Numbered from the stretch's first letter, positions 22,051-29,505 are shown. The stretch: 64,000 nucleotides of DNA from Glandiceps talaboti (GCF_964340395.1 NC_135553.1:18343501-18407500); one strand, 5' to 3'. Translations and numbers: made by a program. Notes: a model not told the origin generated them from the letters alone.

Positions 22051-23820
22051 CAGACTCTGTAGACTGTTGTTGAGGGTGTTCAGAATTCATCTCTGGCCTT
22101 CCACTATGAAGATTGCTTTGAAATTCCTTACTTGTTGAAGGTTGTGAATCATTACTACCACTTCCAGACTGCTTCTTGGACAATTCAGCAGTATTGTCTG
22201 CAGTAGTACCAGTCTTGCTTACTATCTCTGAAATATAAACATTTAATCTATCAAGTATCATTACACAGCAAGTACATTTGAAACAAATCATTTAAACAAG
22301 GCCATAGAAGATATAGCCCCCCTTCCCCTCTCACTGGTCTGTTGTATGGCAAATTTATCATACAACTTAAATTTGACCTTGAAGATGAAGGTCAAGGTCA
22401 AAAGTCAATGTCTAACTAACAATGTCGATGTTCACGCTCTTTATATGGAGTCTCTTGGTATTAAACTTCTAGTCATTGAGCAACTTAATAGATGACCTCA
22501 AAGATGAAGGTTAAGGTCAAAGCTTTACTGTTCAGGTGAAAGCTTACAGCTGTAACTCTATAAGTATAGGTGTAGACACTTGAACAGTGTCTCTAAATAC
22601 AAAACTTCATAAGAATTTACTCTTTGACCTTGAAGATGGTGGCCATGGTCAAAGGTCAAGGCATACAAAGAAAGTTTACCTCTGATGATATGGGTGAAGA
22701 CATTTGAATCGAGTCTGTGTATTCAGCTACTTCAGTTATGGTAGGATGACAAATTGTGCCTATTTGGTCTTGAAAACATTGGTCAGAGGGTAAGGCCTCA
22801 TTAGAAAACTCATATTTGATAATATGGATGTAGACACTTGAACTTTTGGCTTCAAAGCTATTTTACAAGTACATGTAATGCCAAACATGGTGGCCATTAG
22901 GTACACATTTCACAAGGTGTGTACCTCCTATAATATATCAACTTTGTGCCAGGTTTGAATAAAGTATTGCATGTTACTGTTAGAGATAATTGGCTGAATA
23001 AAGGCTGTGATGTGTAGATCAAACATATATACATGTATCTCATTCATAACGACCTTCCAAGTCAAATTAGGGCTAAATAAGACTACATATCACAAGTATG
23101 TCAAGTTGTATAAGTTTGAACAGAAAATATGGGATGTACATCCTGGTCATTCTATGTCATTGGTTCAACAGTGTTTTAAAGAGAAGTAAAAACATGGAGC
23201 ATTTCAAGTATTTTCCTTGATTTTTTTTTTTTTACAAAATTAAGCTTGCATCATTCTCAATATTTCTTTTTTCAGTCAGCTAGGAAATACTCTTGACACA
23301 AGGCTTTGGTCACCATTCATCTTTGACAAATGACACGGTCCCTTTATGTCACTCAGAATAAACAAAAAATGCTGAGGTGTAATATGGATGCCTTTATCAT
23401 ACAATTAAATGTTGATTCAATTTGAATAAAAATTGTCCAATTGGACACCTACAGGGCTGTCCTATTGGACATCAATAAGGTTGTCCTACTGGACACCTAT
23501 GGTTGTCCTATTGGATACCAATAGGGTTGTCCTATAGGGCTCATGTCCAAAAACCCTATAGGGCTGCCCTTTTAAATCGTCCTGTAGGATTGTCATATAG
23601 GATCCTATAGGATTTTTCTGTAAATGAATGGTCTAATTGTCATTATTTATGGTGACTTACCTTTATCTCCTCCATCTTGTATTGGTTGTGTAGATGAGTC
23701 TTCACTAGGATCTAGTTTTGGTCTTTTTGGATCACATGTAGTACAGTACACACCTTGTGTGACAACAGCACCACACTGTGTACATGCAGTGTTCTCCATA
23801 ATCAGGATGACTAATTCCTT
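785..23820 (-). CDS. RNF213: RNF213-like giant E3 ubiquitin ligase, copy B (5' half, 18 exons, truncated by left edge)
   Basis: Exons, in minus-strand order: 23820-23661 (ATG at 23799-23797), 22227-20954, 20328-20237, 19397-19173, 17746-17553, 16718-16447, 16047-15782, 14294-13965, 13189-12982, 12771-12695, 10227-9900, 8840-8742, 7893-7777, 4784-4586, 4165-3803, 2800-2220, 1747-1591 and 1002-785. All have GT-AG borders and join in one open frame of about 1713 codons. Identity rests on recalled human RNF213: the last exon has LKVFVDLA and ISAGE in the same order, exon 16 has the ELK..C and WI..RV.QI..Y stalk pattern, and exons 4-6 match the CBM20-like N-arm. Human RNF213 is about 5200 residues with AAA modules and a RING, all beyond the left edge. 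In vertebrates it is an interferon-induced cytosolic ligase. No frameshift or stop was seen. Confidence 0.9.
1086..1230. repeat. Short terminal-inverted-repeat element, family M5 copy 1
   Basis: Starts TTTCTACTCACACAGTCAAAA and ends with the inverse near 1199-1219. A second copy is at 10975-11065, followed in both places by a similar CTATGAACC(A/C)(A/G)GAG segment. Confidence 0.55.
1591..1747 (-). CDS. RNF213: RNF213-like copy B exon 17
   Basis: 157 bp. It encodes a helical segment ending LVHWLRSEIKG, equivalent to the human ...FICWVREALGG segment that directly precedes the conserved LKVFVDLA motif. Phase 1 at GTATTA. Confidence 0.88.
2220..2800 (-). CDS. RNF213: RNF213-like copy B exon 16: stalk
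   Basis: 581 bp. It carries SVLFQKHWKERG, TLGEIDSVFGMFADQY and WIDERVQQIEQYRQLQ. The human protein has IFQLFWRE, TLAEIDVIFKDFVNKY and WIKDRVEQIKEYHHLH in the same order. It encodes a long helical stalk segment. The donor is GTAGGT, phase 0. Confidence 0.95.
3336..3369. repeat. (CTGT)n microsatellite
   Basis: Run of TCTG/CTGT units in the intron between copy B exons 15 and 16. The stretch just upstream (about 3205-3300) resembles the 90-bp unit arrayed at 24590-25070. Confidence 0.9.
3803..4165 (-). CDS. RNF213: RNF213-like copy B exon 15
   Basis: 363 bp. It carries LLDGSILVRHLQMVL followed by QFMDI, matching LLSGTILVGQLELII and QFLDI of human RNF213. The Arg/Asn/Glu-rich helix ends at CELLGPES before a GTAAGA donor. 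Confidence 0.92.
4318..4640 (-). repeat. Tandem array derived from exon 14 3' end plus its splice donor
   Basis: The plus-strand block TCATTTTCACAAATCCTAGC recurs at about 4327, 4383, 4432, 4488 and 4545, spaced 45-57 bp. The copy at about 4590 is the genuine exon 14 end. On the minus strand each unit resembles the exon end, and at least two retain an intact ATGACAG|GTATG donor context. See findings. Confidence 0.8.
4586..4784 (-). CDS. RNF213: RNF213-like copy B exon 14
   Basis: 199 bp, the same length as copy A exon 14. It carries YGELLSHML, CWPKS and HHVLTWPP (human: FGIVLSAVI, SWPR, LKHLLTL). The 3' end and donor of this exon recur as degenerate copies in the following intron. Confidence 0.9.
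5090..5382 (-). repeat. tRNA-derived SINE
   Basis: On the minus strand, 5382-5310 reads like a tRNA head. There is an A-box-like TAGCGTAGTGGTTAGCGC (5355-5372) and a B box GGTTCGAATCC (5318-5328). A non-tRNA body follows to about 5090. The acceptor stem does not close, so this is a SINE rather than a tRNA gene. It lies in the intron of copy B upstream of exon 14. Confidence 0.75.
7150..7620. repeat. Dispersed-repeat-like segment with internal duplication
   Basis: Two imperfect copies of a unit with CACACCA(G/A)ATATC(A/G)AAG and GAGATGATGAAAAT (about 7227-7370 and 7380-7520). They are followed by a GC-richer palindromic end (AAAGCTGCGCTTTCAGC...GCGGAGCTAAAA). No coding potential seen. Confidence 0.5.
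7777..7893 (-). CDS. RNF213: RNF213-like copy B exon 13
   Basis: 117 bp, the same length as copy A exon 13. It encodes VELFCLDALSKC and SDAAFKAVENMSQ, aligning with [12 protein letters not shown] and [13 protein letters not shown]. The donor is GTAAGG. Confidence 0.87.
8273..8600. repeat. Composite (ATGT)n/(ACGT)n/(GT)n microsatellite
   Basis: About 325 bp of tetranucleotide repeats: ATGT, then a block of GTAC/ACGT (8338-8384), then ATGT, ending in GTGT. It lies in the intron between copy B exons 12 and 13. Open frames across it are low-complexity artefacts. Confidence 0.97.
8742..8840 (-). CDS. RNF213: RNF213-like copy B exon 12
   Basis: 99 bp, the same length as copy A exon 12. It encodes VWHSLFSVSFDEDG, aligning with [14 protein letters not shown], and ends GTG|GTAAGT in phase 0. 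Confidence 0.85.
9900..10227 (-). CDS. RNF213: RNF213-like copy B exon 11
   Basis: 328 bp, largely alpha-helical, ending EWLNYRLPHYI...YHQELD. It matches [11 protein letters not shown]...YYHDELK of copy A, which is 60 bp longer because of a Tyr/Ser-rich stretch. Confidence 0.85.
10731..12430. repeat. Intron 10 of copy B: dispersed-element remnants
   Basis: TCATAAGGACCGA occurs near 10757 and 12265. The segment at about 12360-12430 recurs inverted at about 60548-60615. A poly-C run lies at 10851-10867, and a second M5 copy at 10975-11065. I see no gene in 10230-12690. Confidence 0.5.
12695..12771 (-). CDS. RNF213: RNF213-like copy B exon 10 (micro-exon)
   Basis: 77 bp, no usable ATG. It was found by its CTACAG acceptor, GTAAGA donor and match to copy A exon 10 (80 bp): the shared helix is NVMRSIVGQL against NMRRKLS. 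Phase 0 in and 2 out. Confidence 0.75.
12982..13189 (-). CDS. RNF213: RNF213-like copy B exon 9
   Basis: 208 bp, ending in phase 0. It encodes LAPLFQVDFLL and DLSTVAQSGHIP, aligning with [11 protein letters not shown] and [12 protein letters not shown] in copy A. A long CA/TA repeat lies in the intron immediately upstream. Confidence 0.85.
13285..13412. repeat. (CA)n-(CATA)n microsatellite
   Basis: Dinucleotide CA run followed by CATA units, 96 bp upstream (in transcript sense) of copy B exon 9. Confidence 0.97.
13965..14294 (-). CDS. RNF213: RNF213-like copy B exon 8 (longer than in copy A)
   Basis: 330 bp, with the CIPVLHFLKEES motif (human: ALPVLHC). The donor chosen at 13964-13959 (GTAAAC) is the one found that keeps phase 2 for the next exon. 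The exon is 123 bp longer than its counterpart in copy A because of a 41-residue C-terminal extension. Confidence 0.82.
14411..14905. mobile_element. MITE with about 45-bp terminal inverted repeats
   Basis: ACCACAGGGAGCAGCAAGCA at the left end is mirrored by TGCTCGCTGCTCCCTGTGGT at the right end. The arms continue into a GATTGATTGATCGA tract. About 495 bp, in copy B intron 7, no coding capacity. Confidence 0.75.
15361..15650 (+). repeat. Dispersed repeat family M3, copy 1
   Basis: About 290 bp, from TTCTACGTCAC to GAAGAAAAATATTGGGGAAT. The same order of blocks is found at 60768-61048. It sits in copy B intron 7; the other copy is in copy A intron 13, so the two insertions are at different sites. 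Confidence 0.8.
15782..16047 (-). CDS. RNF213: RNF213-like copy B exon 7
   Basis: 266 bp, identical in length and phase to copy A exon 7. A helical segment contains SLLFQALIIQP (copy [12 protein letters not shown]) followed by HHFPAKARR. Confidence 0.88.
16447..16718 (-). CDS. RNF213: RNF213-like copy B exon 6
   Basis: 272 bp. It opens with EWHRYDDIMY, equivalent to human DWHQYYDIVY, and continues with the DWEGF motif, equivalent to KWEGF in copy A. It ends in phase 0 at GTTAGT. Confidence 0.88.
16838..17189. mobile_element. MITE family M1, copy 1 (long inverted termini)
   Basis: The left end TAAAGTGGCCATATCGGTGA is mirrored by ...CTTATCCATATGGTCAATTTA. Long subterminal inverted arms contain TTTTTCAAGTTGGAAGAC. 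A second copy is at 34873-35163. Confidence 0.8.
17553..17746 (-). CDS. RNF213: RNF213-like copy B exon 5: CBM20-like core
   Basis: 194 bp, exactly the length of copy A exon 5. It carries the YKYAVIRGD and WEY motifs, equivalent to YKYVIYNGE and YEF in human RNF213, and NRKMWIP near its end. The donor is GTAGGT, phase 1. Confidence 0.9.
18049..18220. mobile_element. MITE family M4, copy 1
   Basis: CTTGTACCACGACCAAGG and AACCCTTGGTTGTGGTACAAG form inverted termini. A related element lies at about 34076-34180 in COQ7 intron 4. Confidence 0.65.
18493..18622. mobile_element. Small MITE with about 30-bp inverted termini
   Basis: ACTAGGCCAATTAGTCCAGA is mirrored by TCTGGACTAAGGTAAATTGA and CCTAGT. 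130 bp, in copy B intron 4. Confidence 0.7.
18671..19120. mobile_element. MITE family M2, copy 1
   Basis: The left end AGGGGAACACCACTCCGGGA is mirrored by the right end TTTCCTGGAGTGGCACCCCC. The inner arms are GAGAGTCATTTCATGATTTT and its complement. Related copies are at 48890-49242 (ends conserved) and 19486-19670 (interior only). Confidence 0.8.
19173..19397 (-). CDS. RNF213: RNF213-like copy B exon 4: start of CBM20-like region
   Basis: 225 bp. It encodes the KMKVIFHVLMS strand that opens the beta-sandwich CBM20-like part of the RNF213 N-arm. It ends in phase 2 at a GTAAAT donor, as does exon 4 of copy A. Confidence 0.85.
19486..19670. repeat. Partial interior of MITE family M2
   Basis: Shares ATTCATGACTC, GTGCTTATTCC and CTGACTCCCATGAGGCAATG with the interior of 18671-19120, with a short internal duplication of CTCATGAATATTCATTGCAG. 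No terminal repeats visible. Confidence 0.65.
20237..20328 (-). CDS. RNF213: RNF213-like copy B exon 3: lysine-rich linker
   Basis: 92 bp, phase 0 in and phase 2 out, encoding about 30 residues ending in a basic EKKKNQK patch. Human RNF213 has a Lys-rich patch in the same place. It corresponds to the 80-bp exon 3 of copy A. Confidence 0.8.
20954..22227 (-). CDS. RNF213: RNF213-like copy B exon 2: polyQ and low-complexity linker
   Basis: A 1274-bp exon encoding residues about 48-471. It is Ser/Thr/Gln/Glu-rich with a run of 23 glutamines, all CAA (21980-22048). A short predicted helix follows, with the core EQQLHIMEMM (21832-21940), and is echoed in copy A. The remainder is acidic and probably disordered. 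Unlike exon 2 of copy A, it contains no Cys/His-rich module. Confidence 0.85.
22340..22960 (-). repeat. Intron 1 of copy B: TGACCTTGA-rich dispersed repeat
   Basis: Several diverged units with TGACCTTGA/TCAAGGTCA words. Similar sequence in the same orientation relative to transcription lies in copy A intron 1 (44560-44880), and a weaker version at 55540-55620. Confidence 0.55.
23436..23620. repeat. Degenerate short tandem repeat (TTGTCCTATTGGACACC type)
   Basis: Roughly 20-31 bp units built on GTCCTATTGGAC and CCTATAGG, adjoining copy B exon 1 on its intron side. Confidence 0.8.
23661..23820 (-). CDS. RNF213: RNF213-like copy B exon 1: N-terminal zinc ribbon
   Basis: Coding starts at ATG 23799-23797; an AG acceptor at 23821-23822 (minus) gives a short 5'UTR part. 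It encodes about 46 residues with two CxxC knuckles (CTQC and CTTC), followed by a Pro/Asp/Ser-rich tail. Human RNF213 also begins with a CxxC...CxxC ribbon. The donor is GTAAGT, phase 1. Confidence 0.85.
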
Positions 23821-23879
23821 CTAATTTAAATCAAGAAGAACAAAAATACAACCAGGACATTAGTACTCATATCTGGAGA

Positions 23880-24206
23880 GAGAAAACAACAAAATTAGTG
23901 GCAAGGATGAAATCTGTGGAGAAGTATACATTGGTGAAACAGAGGACTCTCAAAGCCAGAATAAGTAAACATCGTCGGTTGAGCTGCACATCATCGGAGG
24001 TCTCCAGACATCTATACAAGGACCACCCAGGTCATTCATTCGACCCAGACAATGTAAGAATTTTGGATCGTAAGTCGCACTGGTTTAGGAAAGAGATTAA
24101 GGAAGCGATTCATATTTGGACTTTACAACTATCTATGAACAGTGATGGGGATGTTCAACCAAATTCAGAGAATTTGGGAGAATTATACGATCCTGTGACT
24201 ACTTAG
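23880..24206 (+). pseudogene. Broken GIY-YIG endonuclease fragment, Penelope-like element remnant
   Basis: At 23916-23955 one frame reads CGEVYIGETE, the GIY-YIG signature of Penelope-like retroelements. The next frame, from about 23945, reads TLKARISKHRR, then SSEVSRHLYKDHPGHSF, LDRKSHWFRKEIKEAIHI and a terminal stop. This is the usual layout, split by a one-base frameshift between the two blocks. No reverse transcriptase was found upstream. It lies about 80 bp upstream of the copy B exon 1 acceptor. Inactive remnant. Confidence 0.75.
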
Positions 24207-24589
24207 TATATAAAATTTGAGTTGTGTCATTATATTTTGAACAATTTGCAGAATAGTACTTGTAGATGATCATGCCCACCAAATTTCAGCCCATTCACCA
24301 TGTGCTTTTTTGAGATATAAGTTTTCGACCAAAATTCATATTTTTAAAACTTATTTGCATATCATCGATGAGCTTATCATGTACTTCCTGACATACTAGT
24401 ATTTAATATTTCATCTACACATCATAGAAACACCCCCGCCAAATTTCTGACCAATCAGCTTAATCTGCTATGTAATTACTGAATGAAAGATTTTATTTAC
24501 CAAGAAGCCATATTTTTAGCCCTTATTTGCATATCTCTGGTAGAATAACCAAGTCATGAACAATTTTTCATCTACATAATTCTAAGAAC

Positions 24590-25070
24590 ATACCTACCAA
24601 ATTTCAGACTAAAAATTTGCATATCACTGATGAGATAATCATGTTATTAACAATTCTTCATCTACACAATTCTAAGAACATAACTACCAAATTTCAGACT
24701 AAAAATTTGCATATCACTGATGGAATAATCATGTTAAGAACAATTCTTCATCTACACAATTCTAAGAACATATCTACCAAATTTCAGACTAAAAATTTGC
24801 ATATCACTGATGAGATAATCATGTTATTAACAATTCTTCATCTACACAATTCTAAGAACATACCTACCAAATTTCAGACTAAATATTTGCATATCACTGA
24901 TGGAATAATCATGTTAAGAACGATTCCTCATCTACACAATTCTAAAAACACATCTACCAAATTTCAGACTATAAATTTGCATATCAGTGATGAGATAACC
25001 ATTTCATGAACAATTCTTCATCTACCCAATTCTAAGAATTAACACACCTACCAAATTTCAGACCAAAAAT
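24590..25070. repeat. 90-bp tandem array, about 5 copies
   Basis: ATTTCAGACTAAAAATTTGC recurs at 24601, 24691, 24781, 24871 and 24961, exactly 90 bp apart. More diverged units precede it from about 24250. Because 90 is a multiple of three, an open frame of repeated 30-residue units runs through it; I do not consider it a gene. Confidence 0.95.
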
Positions 25071-25639
25071 GATGCTGTGATAATTAGGAATGTGTAAGGA
25101 AAAAAATGGTGAAATTACAACCAATACTAATGTACAATTTTCCAATATAAATGTTCAACCGGATGACATCATCATCCTAATTTAGCTCTCAACATTAGAC
25201 TTCTTTCACTTTCGCTTCAGTACTTTTCATCATATCGTCCTAAACATCTAAACATAAAGCGACATATCCCACAATTTTCGAAATTTGTAACAAAAAAGTT
25301 GTTCACATGTACACGTCTTTTATCTTATTGCCAAATATAAATTTCACTTCAAACTGAGTCGCAGTATTAATAACTATTATTAACCTCCAGCCTGGAACAC
25401 ATTTACGTTCCTTTATAAAGTATATTATGTTTAAGTTATTCAGCCGTGCACTGTACATATATGATATAATGTACGTGCACCTGATTAGAGGCATTGTACT
25501 GGCGAAATGCACCTGTGTATTACAGTGGCTATTGTTTCCTACCCTTCCTAATATTAAACTGGAACGCAGTATTTGAGTTCGATTGCAAGATGGACTTCTC
25601 ACATAATCATGATAATGTGTACTGCATGGAATAGATCGG

Positions 25640-25860
25640 GAAACGACACGACCAACGACGTTTCCAATCAATGAATCGCAAACGTACCTCAGCACAATTT
25701 CAAGATGGCGTAACTCAAATGTGTTGGAGTCGTTGCCCCTCTTGGGAACTAACGTACCTGCAAACCGCCGTGCGATGATCAATTTCGGGTTTTCTTTCCG
25801 AGCGTCTGGTCTGTATGTATCTTTCGTATTGAACTAGCACAGTGTCACGTGCGACATACG
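25640..25860 (-). promoter_or_regulatory. Candidate promoter and noncoding first exon of RNF213-like copy B
   Basis: A CpG-richer patch in otherwise AT-rich DNA, 1.8 kb upstream of the ATG exon. On the minus strand it contains two GTACGT donors, with intron starts at 25757 and near 25687, either of which could splice to the acceptor at 23821. A GAAA-rich block (GGAAAGAAAACCCGAAATT, 25782-25800) lies just inside it. No transcript evidence. Confidence 0.3.
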
Positions 25861-26355
25861 CTACGTCGTCTCAAAACAGCATTGCTGCACTTCGAAGTTT
25901 GATCGCCTTTGTGAGACAAGTGGCATATTGACAGTGTGAAGACTGTATATTTGCTGAAAAAGTCTGTACGTGGTACATGTAAATAAAGTTAGGGGATTTC
26001 TGATGAATCAGATGTTCTTCCAGGAAATCCCCTCACAGTCTGTCTGGGACATCAAATTGCGCCCTCTACCAACAGAGAATATTTACTGAACTCAACGTTT
26101 ATTTAGGTAAAAATCTGTGTAATGGGAGAAACTAGAGGCAGGGACGTATACTGCTAGAGACCACCAAAACAGATGTAAAGGAGGGGGGGGGAGACGATTT
26201 TTGGTTATCCAAAAAGGGGGTGCCAATTTTTGGTTAGTAGTAAAAGATCTAGAAGACTAAAAATTTTTTTGTTGAAATGGCAAGTTTAATCTTAAGCGAA
26301 AGTTTGTTTTTGATTGTGTCTTCTTGTTAAAAGGGTACTAGTTGTAACTTATCTT

Positions 26356-26630
26356 CGATCAGACAACCACAATATATTTATTGAAAATTGTTAAAATGCC
26401 AATAATTAGATATTGATCAGTTACCGATATTATGTATAAGCAGTACAGAAACAGGTTGATAGCGTGATCGCCGTTGAGGGCGGATTTTGGGGTGCGGACC
26501 CAAAAATCAATTTGTTTTGATTTATCGTGTATACAGCTACAAAACAATTATGTACACCGATAGGTGATTCAACAATATTTACGGTGTATGATATTACGAG
26601 TATAAAAGTTCTTGTGCCTTAGAAATAATT
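26356..26630 (+). repeat. Dispersed repeat D1, copy 1
   Basis: About 275 bp from GATCAGACAAC through AAGCAGTACAGAAACAG and GATTTATCGTGTATACAGCT. It recurs in the same orientation at 39154-39445, on the other side of COQ7. Confidence 0.8.
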
Positions 26631-26828
26631 TCTCCAAAAAGGTCCAGTTGCAATATTGTTATAGTAGCTAGTGCACCTTTAAACACAGAACTGCCCTATG
26701 TAAAGAGGATTATGGCTAATCTATGCAAATGCGGGAATTTAAGCTACTGTACAGAGCACCAGCTTCTGGGTCTTGTTTTCAGCATTGTTTCTGTGCTCCA
26801 AGAAACATACAGGTCATGTATCATGTAC

Positions 26829-27059
26829 AATCTGATTAAAATCCGATGTAGATGTCGGCTAATCGTGCATTGCTATCTTATCATCGTTATTTAGCTTGAA
26901 TTGACCTTCGTAGTACATGTTTACATTTTTTAGCCTGATCGCCTCCTCTACAGGCTAAAAAATGTAAACATGTACTACGAAGGTCAATTCAAGCTAAATA
27001 ACGATGGTAAGATAGCAATGCACGATTAGCCGACATCTACATCGGATTTTAATCAGATT
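26829..27059. repeat. Near-perfect palindrome, 108-bp arms and 15-bp loop
   Basis: 26829-26936 is the reverse complement of 26952-27059 with one noted mismatch (ATCATCG against CGATGGT). The loop is GATCGCCTCCTCTAC. It abuts the 151-bp tandem array. Confidence 0.93.
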
Positions 27060-27065
27060 GGTATC

Positions 27066-28185
27066 ATGTACAAATTGTTCGTCTCCGCCGGACGAAGTCC
27101 GAACGGGGACTTATGGATTGGGTTCCGTCTGTCCGTGCGTCCGTGCGTCCGTGTGTCCGTCCGTCCGTCCGTCCGCAGCCGTTTCTTGGAGATGCCTGGA
27201 CCGATTTTTTTCAAACTTGGTACAGGGGCAACATGCTATAGCATACATATGCACGTCAATTTGTTTTATGATACGATCCAATATGGCCGCCTAGCAGCCA
27301 TTTTGTTTGCAAATTTTCCCTGTCTAAAGCCATAACTCAGACATGCCTTAACAGATCTCATTCAAAGTTGGCATTAGGACAGTGTTCTATGATATACATG
27401 TGCATATTCATTGTTGTCATGATACGATCCAATATGGCTGCCTAGCAGCCATTTTGTTTGCAAATTTTCCATGTCCAAAGCCATAACTCAGACATGCTTG
27501 AACAGATCTTATTCAAAGTTGGCATTAGGACAGTGTTCTATGACATACATGTGCATATCCATTTTCATCGTGACATGATCCAATATGACTGCCTGGCAGC
27601 CATTTTGTTTGTGAATTTTCCATGTCCAAAGCCATAACTCAGACATGCTTGTACAGATCTCATTCAAAGTTGGTATTAGGACAGTGTTCTATGACATACA
27701 TGTGCCTATCCATTTTCATTGTGATAAGATCCAATATGGCTGCCTGGCAGCCATTTTATTTGCAAATTGTCCATGTCCAAAGCCATAACTCGGACATGCT
27801 TGAACAGATCTCATTCAAAGTTGGTATTAGGACAGTGTTCTATGACATACATGTGCATATCCATTTTCGTTGTGATACGATCCAATATGGCTGAAAGTTA
27901 GTATTAGGACAATGTTCTATGACATACATGTGCATATCCATTTTCGCTGTGATACGATCCAATATGGATGCCTGGCAGCCATTTTATTTGCAAATTTTCC
28001 ATGTCCAAAGCCATAACTCGGAGATGCTTGAACAGATCTCATTCAAAGTTGGCATTGGGACATTGTTCTATGACATACATGTGCATATCCATTTTCGTTG
28101 TGATACGATCCAATATAGCTGCCTGGCAGCCATTTTATTTGCAAATTTTCCTTGTCCAAAGCCATAACTCAGACACGCTTGAACA
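27066..28185. repeat. 151-bp tandem array, about 7 units
   Basis: The marker GATCCAATATGG is spaced by 151 bp at about 27271, 27422, 27573, 27724 and 27875, then 77 bp to 27952, then 151 bp to 28103. One unit carries a 74-bp deletion. The array begins with a CpG-rich (TCCG)n head at 27082-27180 and ends at a C-run (28188-28197). Confidence 0.92.
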
Positions 28186-28199
28186 GTCCCCCCCCCCCA

Positions 28200-29156
28200 T
28201 ACCCGACCCATCCTTTATTGTTGAATGGTTTATTCCATCATGTCATCTTGAAGAGTAGGCATGTTCCATGTCCAACGAGCAGACCCTGCAACATATCTAA
28301 GTCTGTTTGATTTAGGTTCACATGTGTTGTTGCGTGATCAGAGTAGTGATATCAAGAAAATGACAACATAAACTTCCAGTTCCTTAAAACCCAATCATAG
28401 CGGGGACTATGTCATTCTCAATGACTTGTTTGTGAATGTCTTAGGATGGTAACTTGGTAACTTGATACACAAATTAATTGAAAATTAATCTGTTTGTTTC
28501 ATAGAATGAAAAAAATTACAAAATGAGACAAATTCCCCCAACAAACAGCTGTTTAGATTGTGTGTTACTCAGGATTATTCAAATATGCGACATTTGCATG
28601 TGAACAACCCAGATAGGGAATGTTTATATTTTTGGTGATTACTTGCCAGTGAGTCATCACAAGTTCTCCACCTCCAAACATACATGTGTCATATACAAAA
28701 TAGGGTCCCAGGCACAGGCAGTCGTGCCTTTAAAAGGTGAAACTCTAAACCCGTGTGATAAATGCTATTATCAGCATTTAATTGCGGTTTGGCATAAACA
28801 TAATGGTCCAAACTCGGAAATAAATTTAAGTTCAATCAATAATTATAAACATATTTCTAAGAGCACTTAAAACTTCATCTCAGGAGTACTACTTATAAGT
28901 GATGATTAAACAAAACATCTGAACACATTAAAAAACTACCAAAGTTGAATTCAGACAGGTTAAGTTGGTAATTAAAATAAGACACAATTCGAAACAATTC
29001 TATATTTAAAAACGAATAGTTAATGTTTTCCAGCAATGTTTGACCATGATATGATAAGCTTTAATGGCGACACAATAGTCAGAGAAAACAGTAACATATT
29101 TAACAATAACCAACGCAACACTGGCTGGTGATTCGTCAAATTGTTTCCAGCAGTAG
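28200..29156. other. Intergenic, nothing recognised
   Basis: AT-rich sequence without convincing exons, RNA genes or obvious repeats. Short open frames (for example 28643-28870) show no recognisable motif. Confidence 0.5.
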
Positions 29157-29164
29157 TAGAATAT

Positions 29165-29398
29165 AAATTATTTACTTATTTATTTATTAACCATCCAACA
29201 GGCATTGCCCAATAACAGGAGGAATCCGGAGTACCCTGGGAAAACCTGCGTTGTTCGGTAGAGTCAAACTGAACGACACTCTTCTTACTTACAGCGTGGT
29301 AAATTTAATCATACCCAGCTGACACCTGGCGGGTTCGAACCCAGGATGCAGAAGTAAGAAGAGGCGTACGAGCTAACCGCTCGGCCACCGACAACCCT
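29165..29398 (-). repeat. tRNA-derived SINE with Ser/Leu-like head
   Basis: On the minus strand, 29398-29325 has A-box-like TGGCCGAGCGGTTAGC (29372-29387) and B box GGGTTCGAACCC (29331-29342). A body with AGGGTACTCCGGATTCC follows, and then a terminal AATAAATAAATAAGTAAATA tail. Head, body and simple tail on one strand are typical of SINEs. Confidence 0.82.
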
Positions 29399-29505
29399 AA
29401 CCCAGATAATATCACCACTGTACAGTAATATGTAAACACATTGCTGACTTTTTGAAGAATAGACAAAATAATACAAATAAAATAGCTTGAACATGATATT
29501 TTTGT

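Noticed and set aside
24617-25009. 130-codon plus-strand frame
   Set aside because: Created by the 90-bp tandem repeat having a length divisible by three.
25303-25782. 159-codon minus-strand frame
   Set aside because: No recognisable motif; it overlaps the putative copy B 5'UTR exon and donor, and composition is not coding-like beyond the CpG-rich part.
29325-29398. tRNA-Ser/Leu gene on the minus strand
   Set aside because: A and B boxes are present but the acceptor stem does not pair, and a SINE body plus A-rich tail follows.
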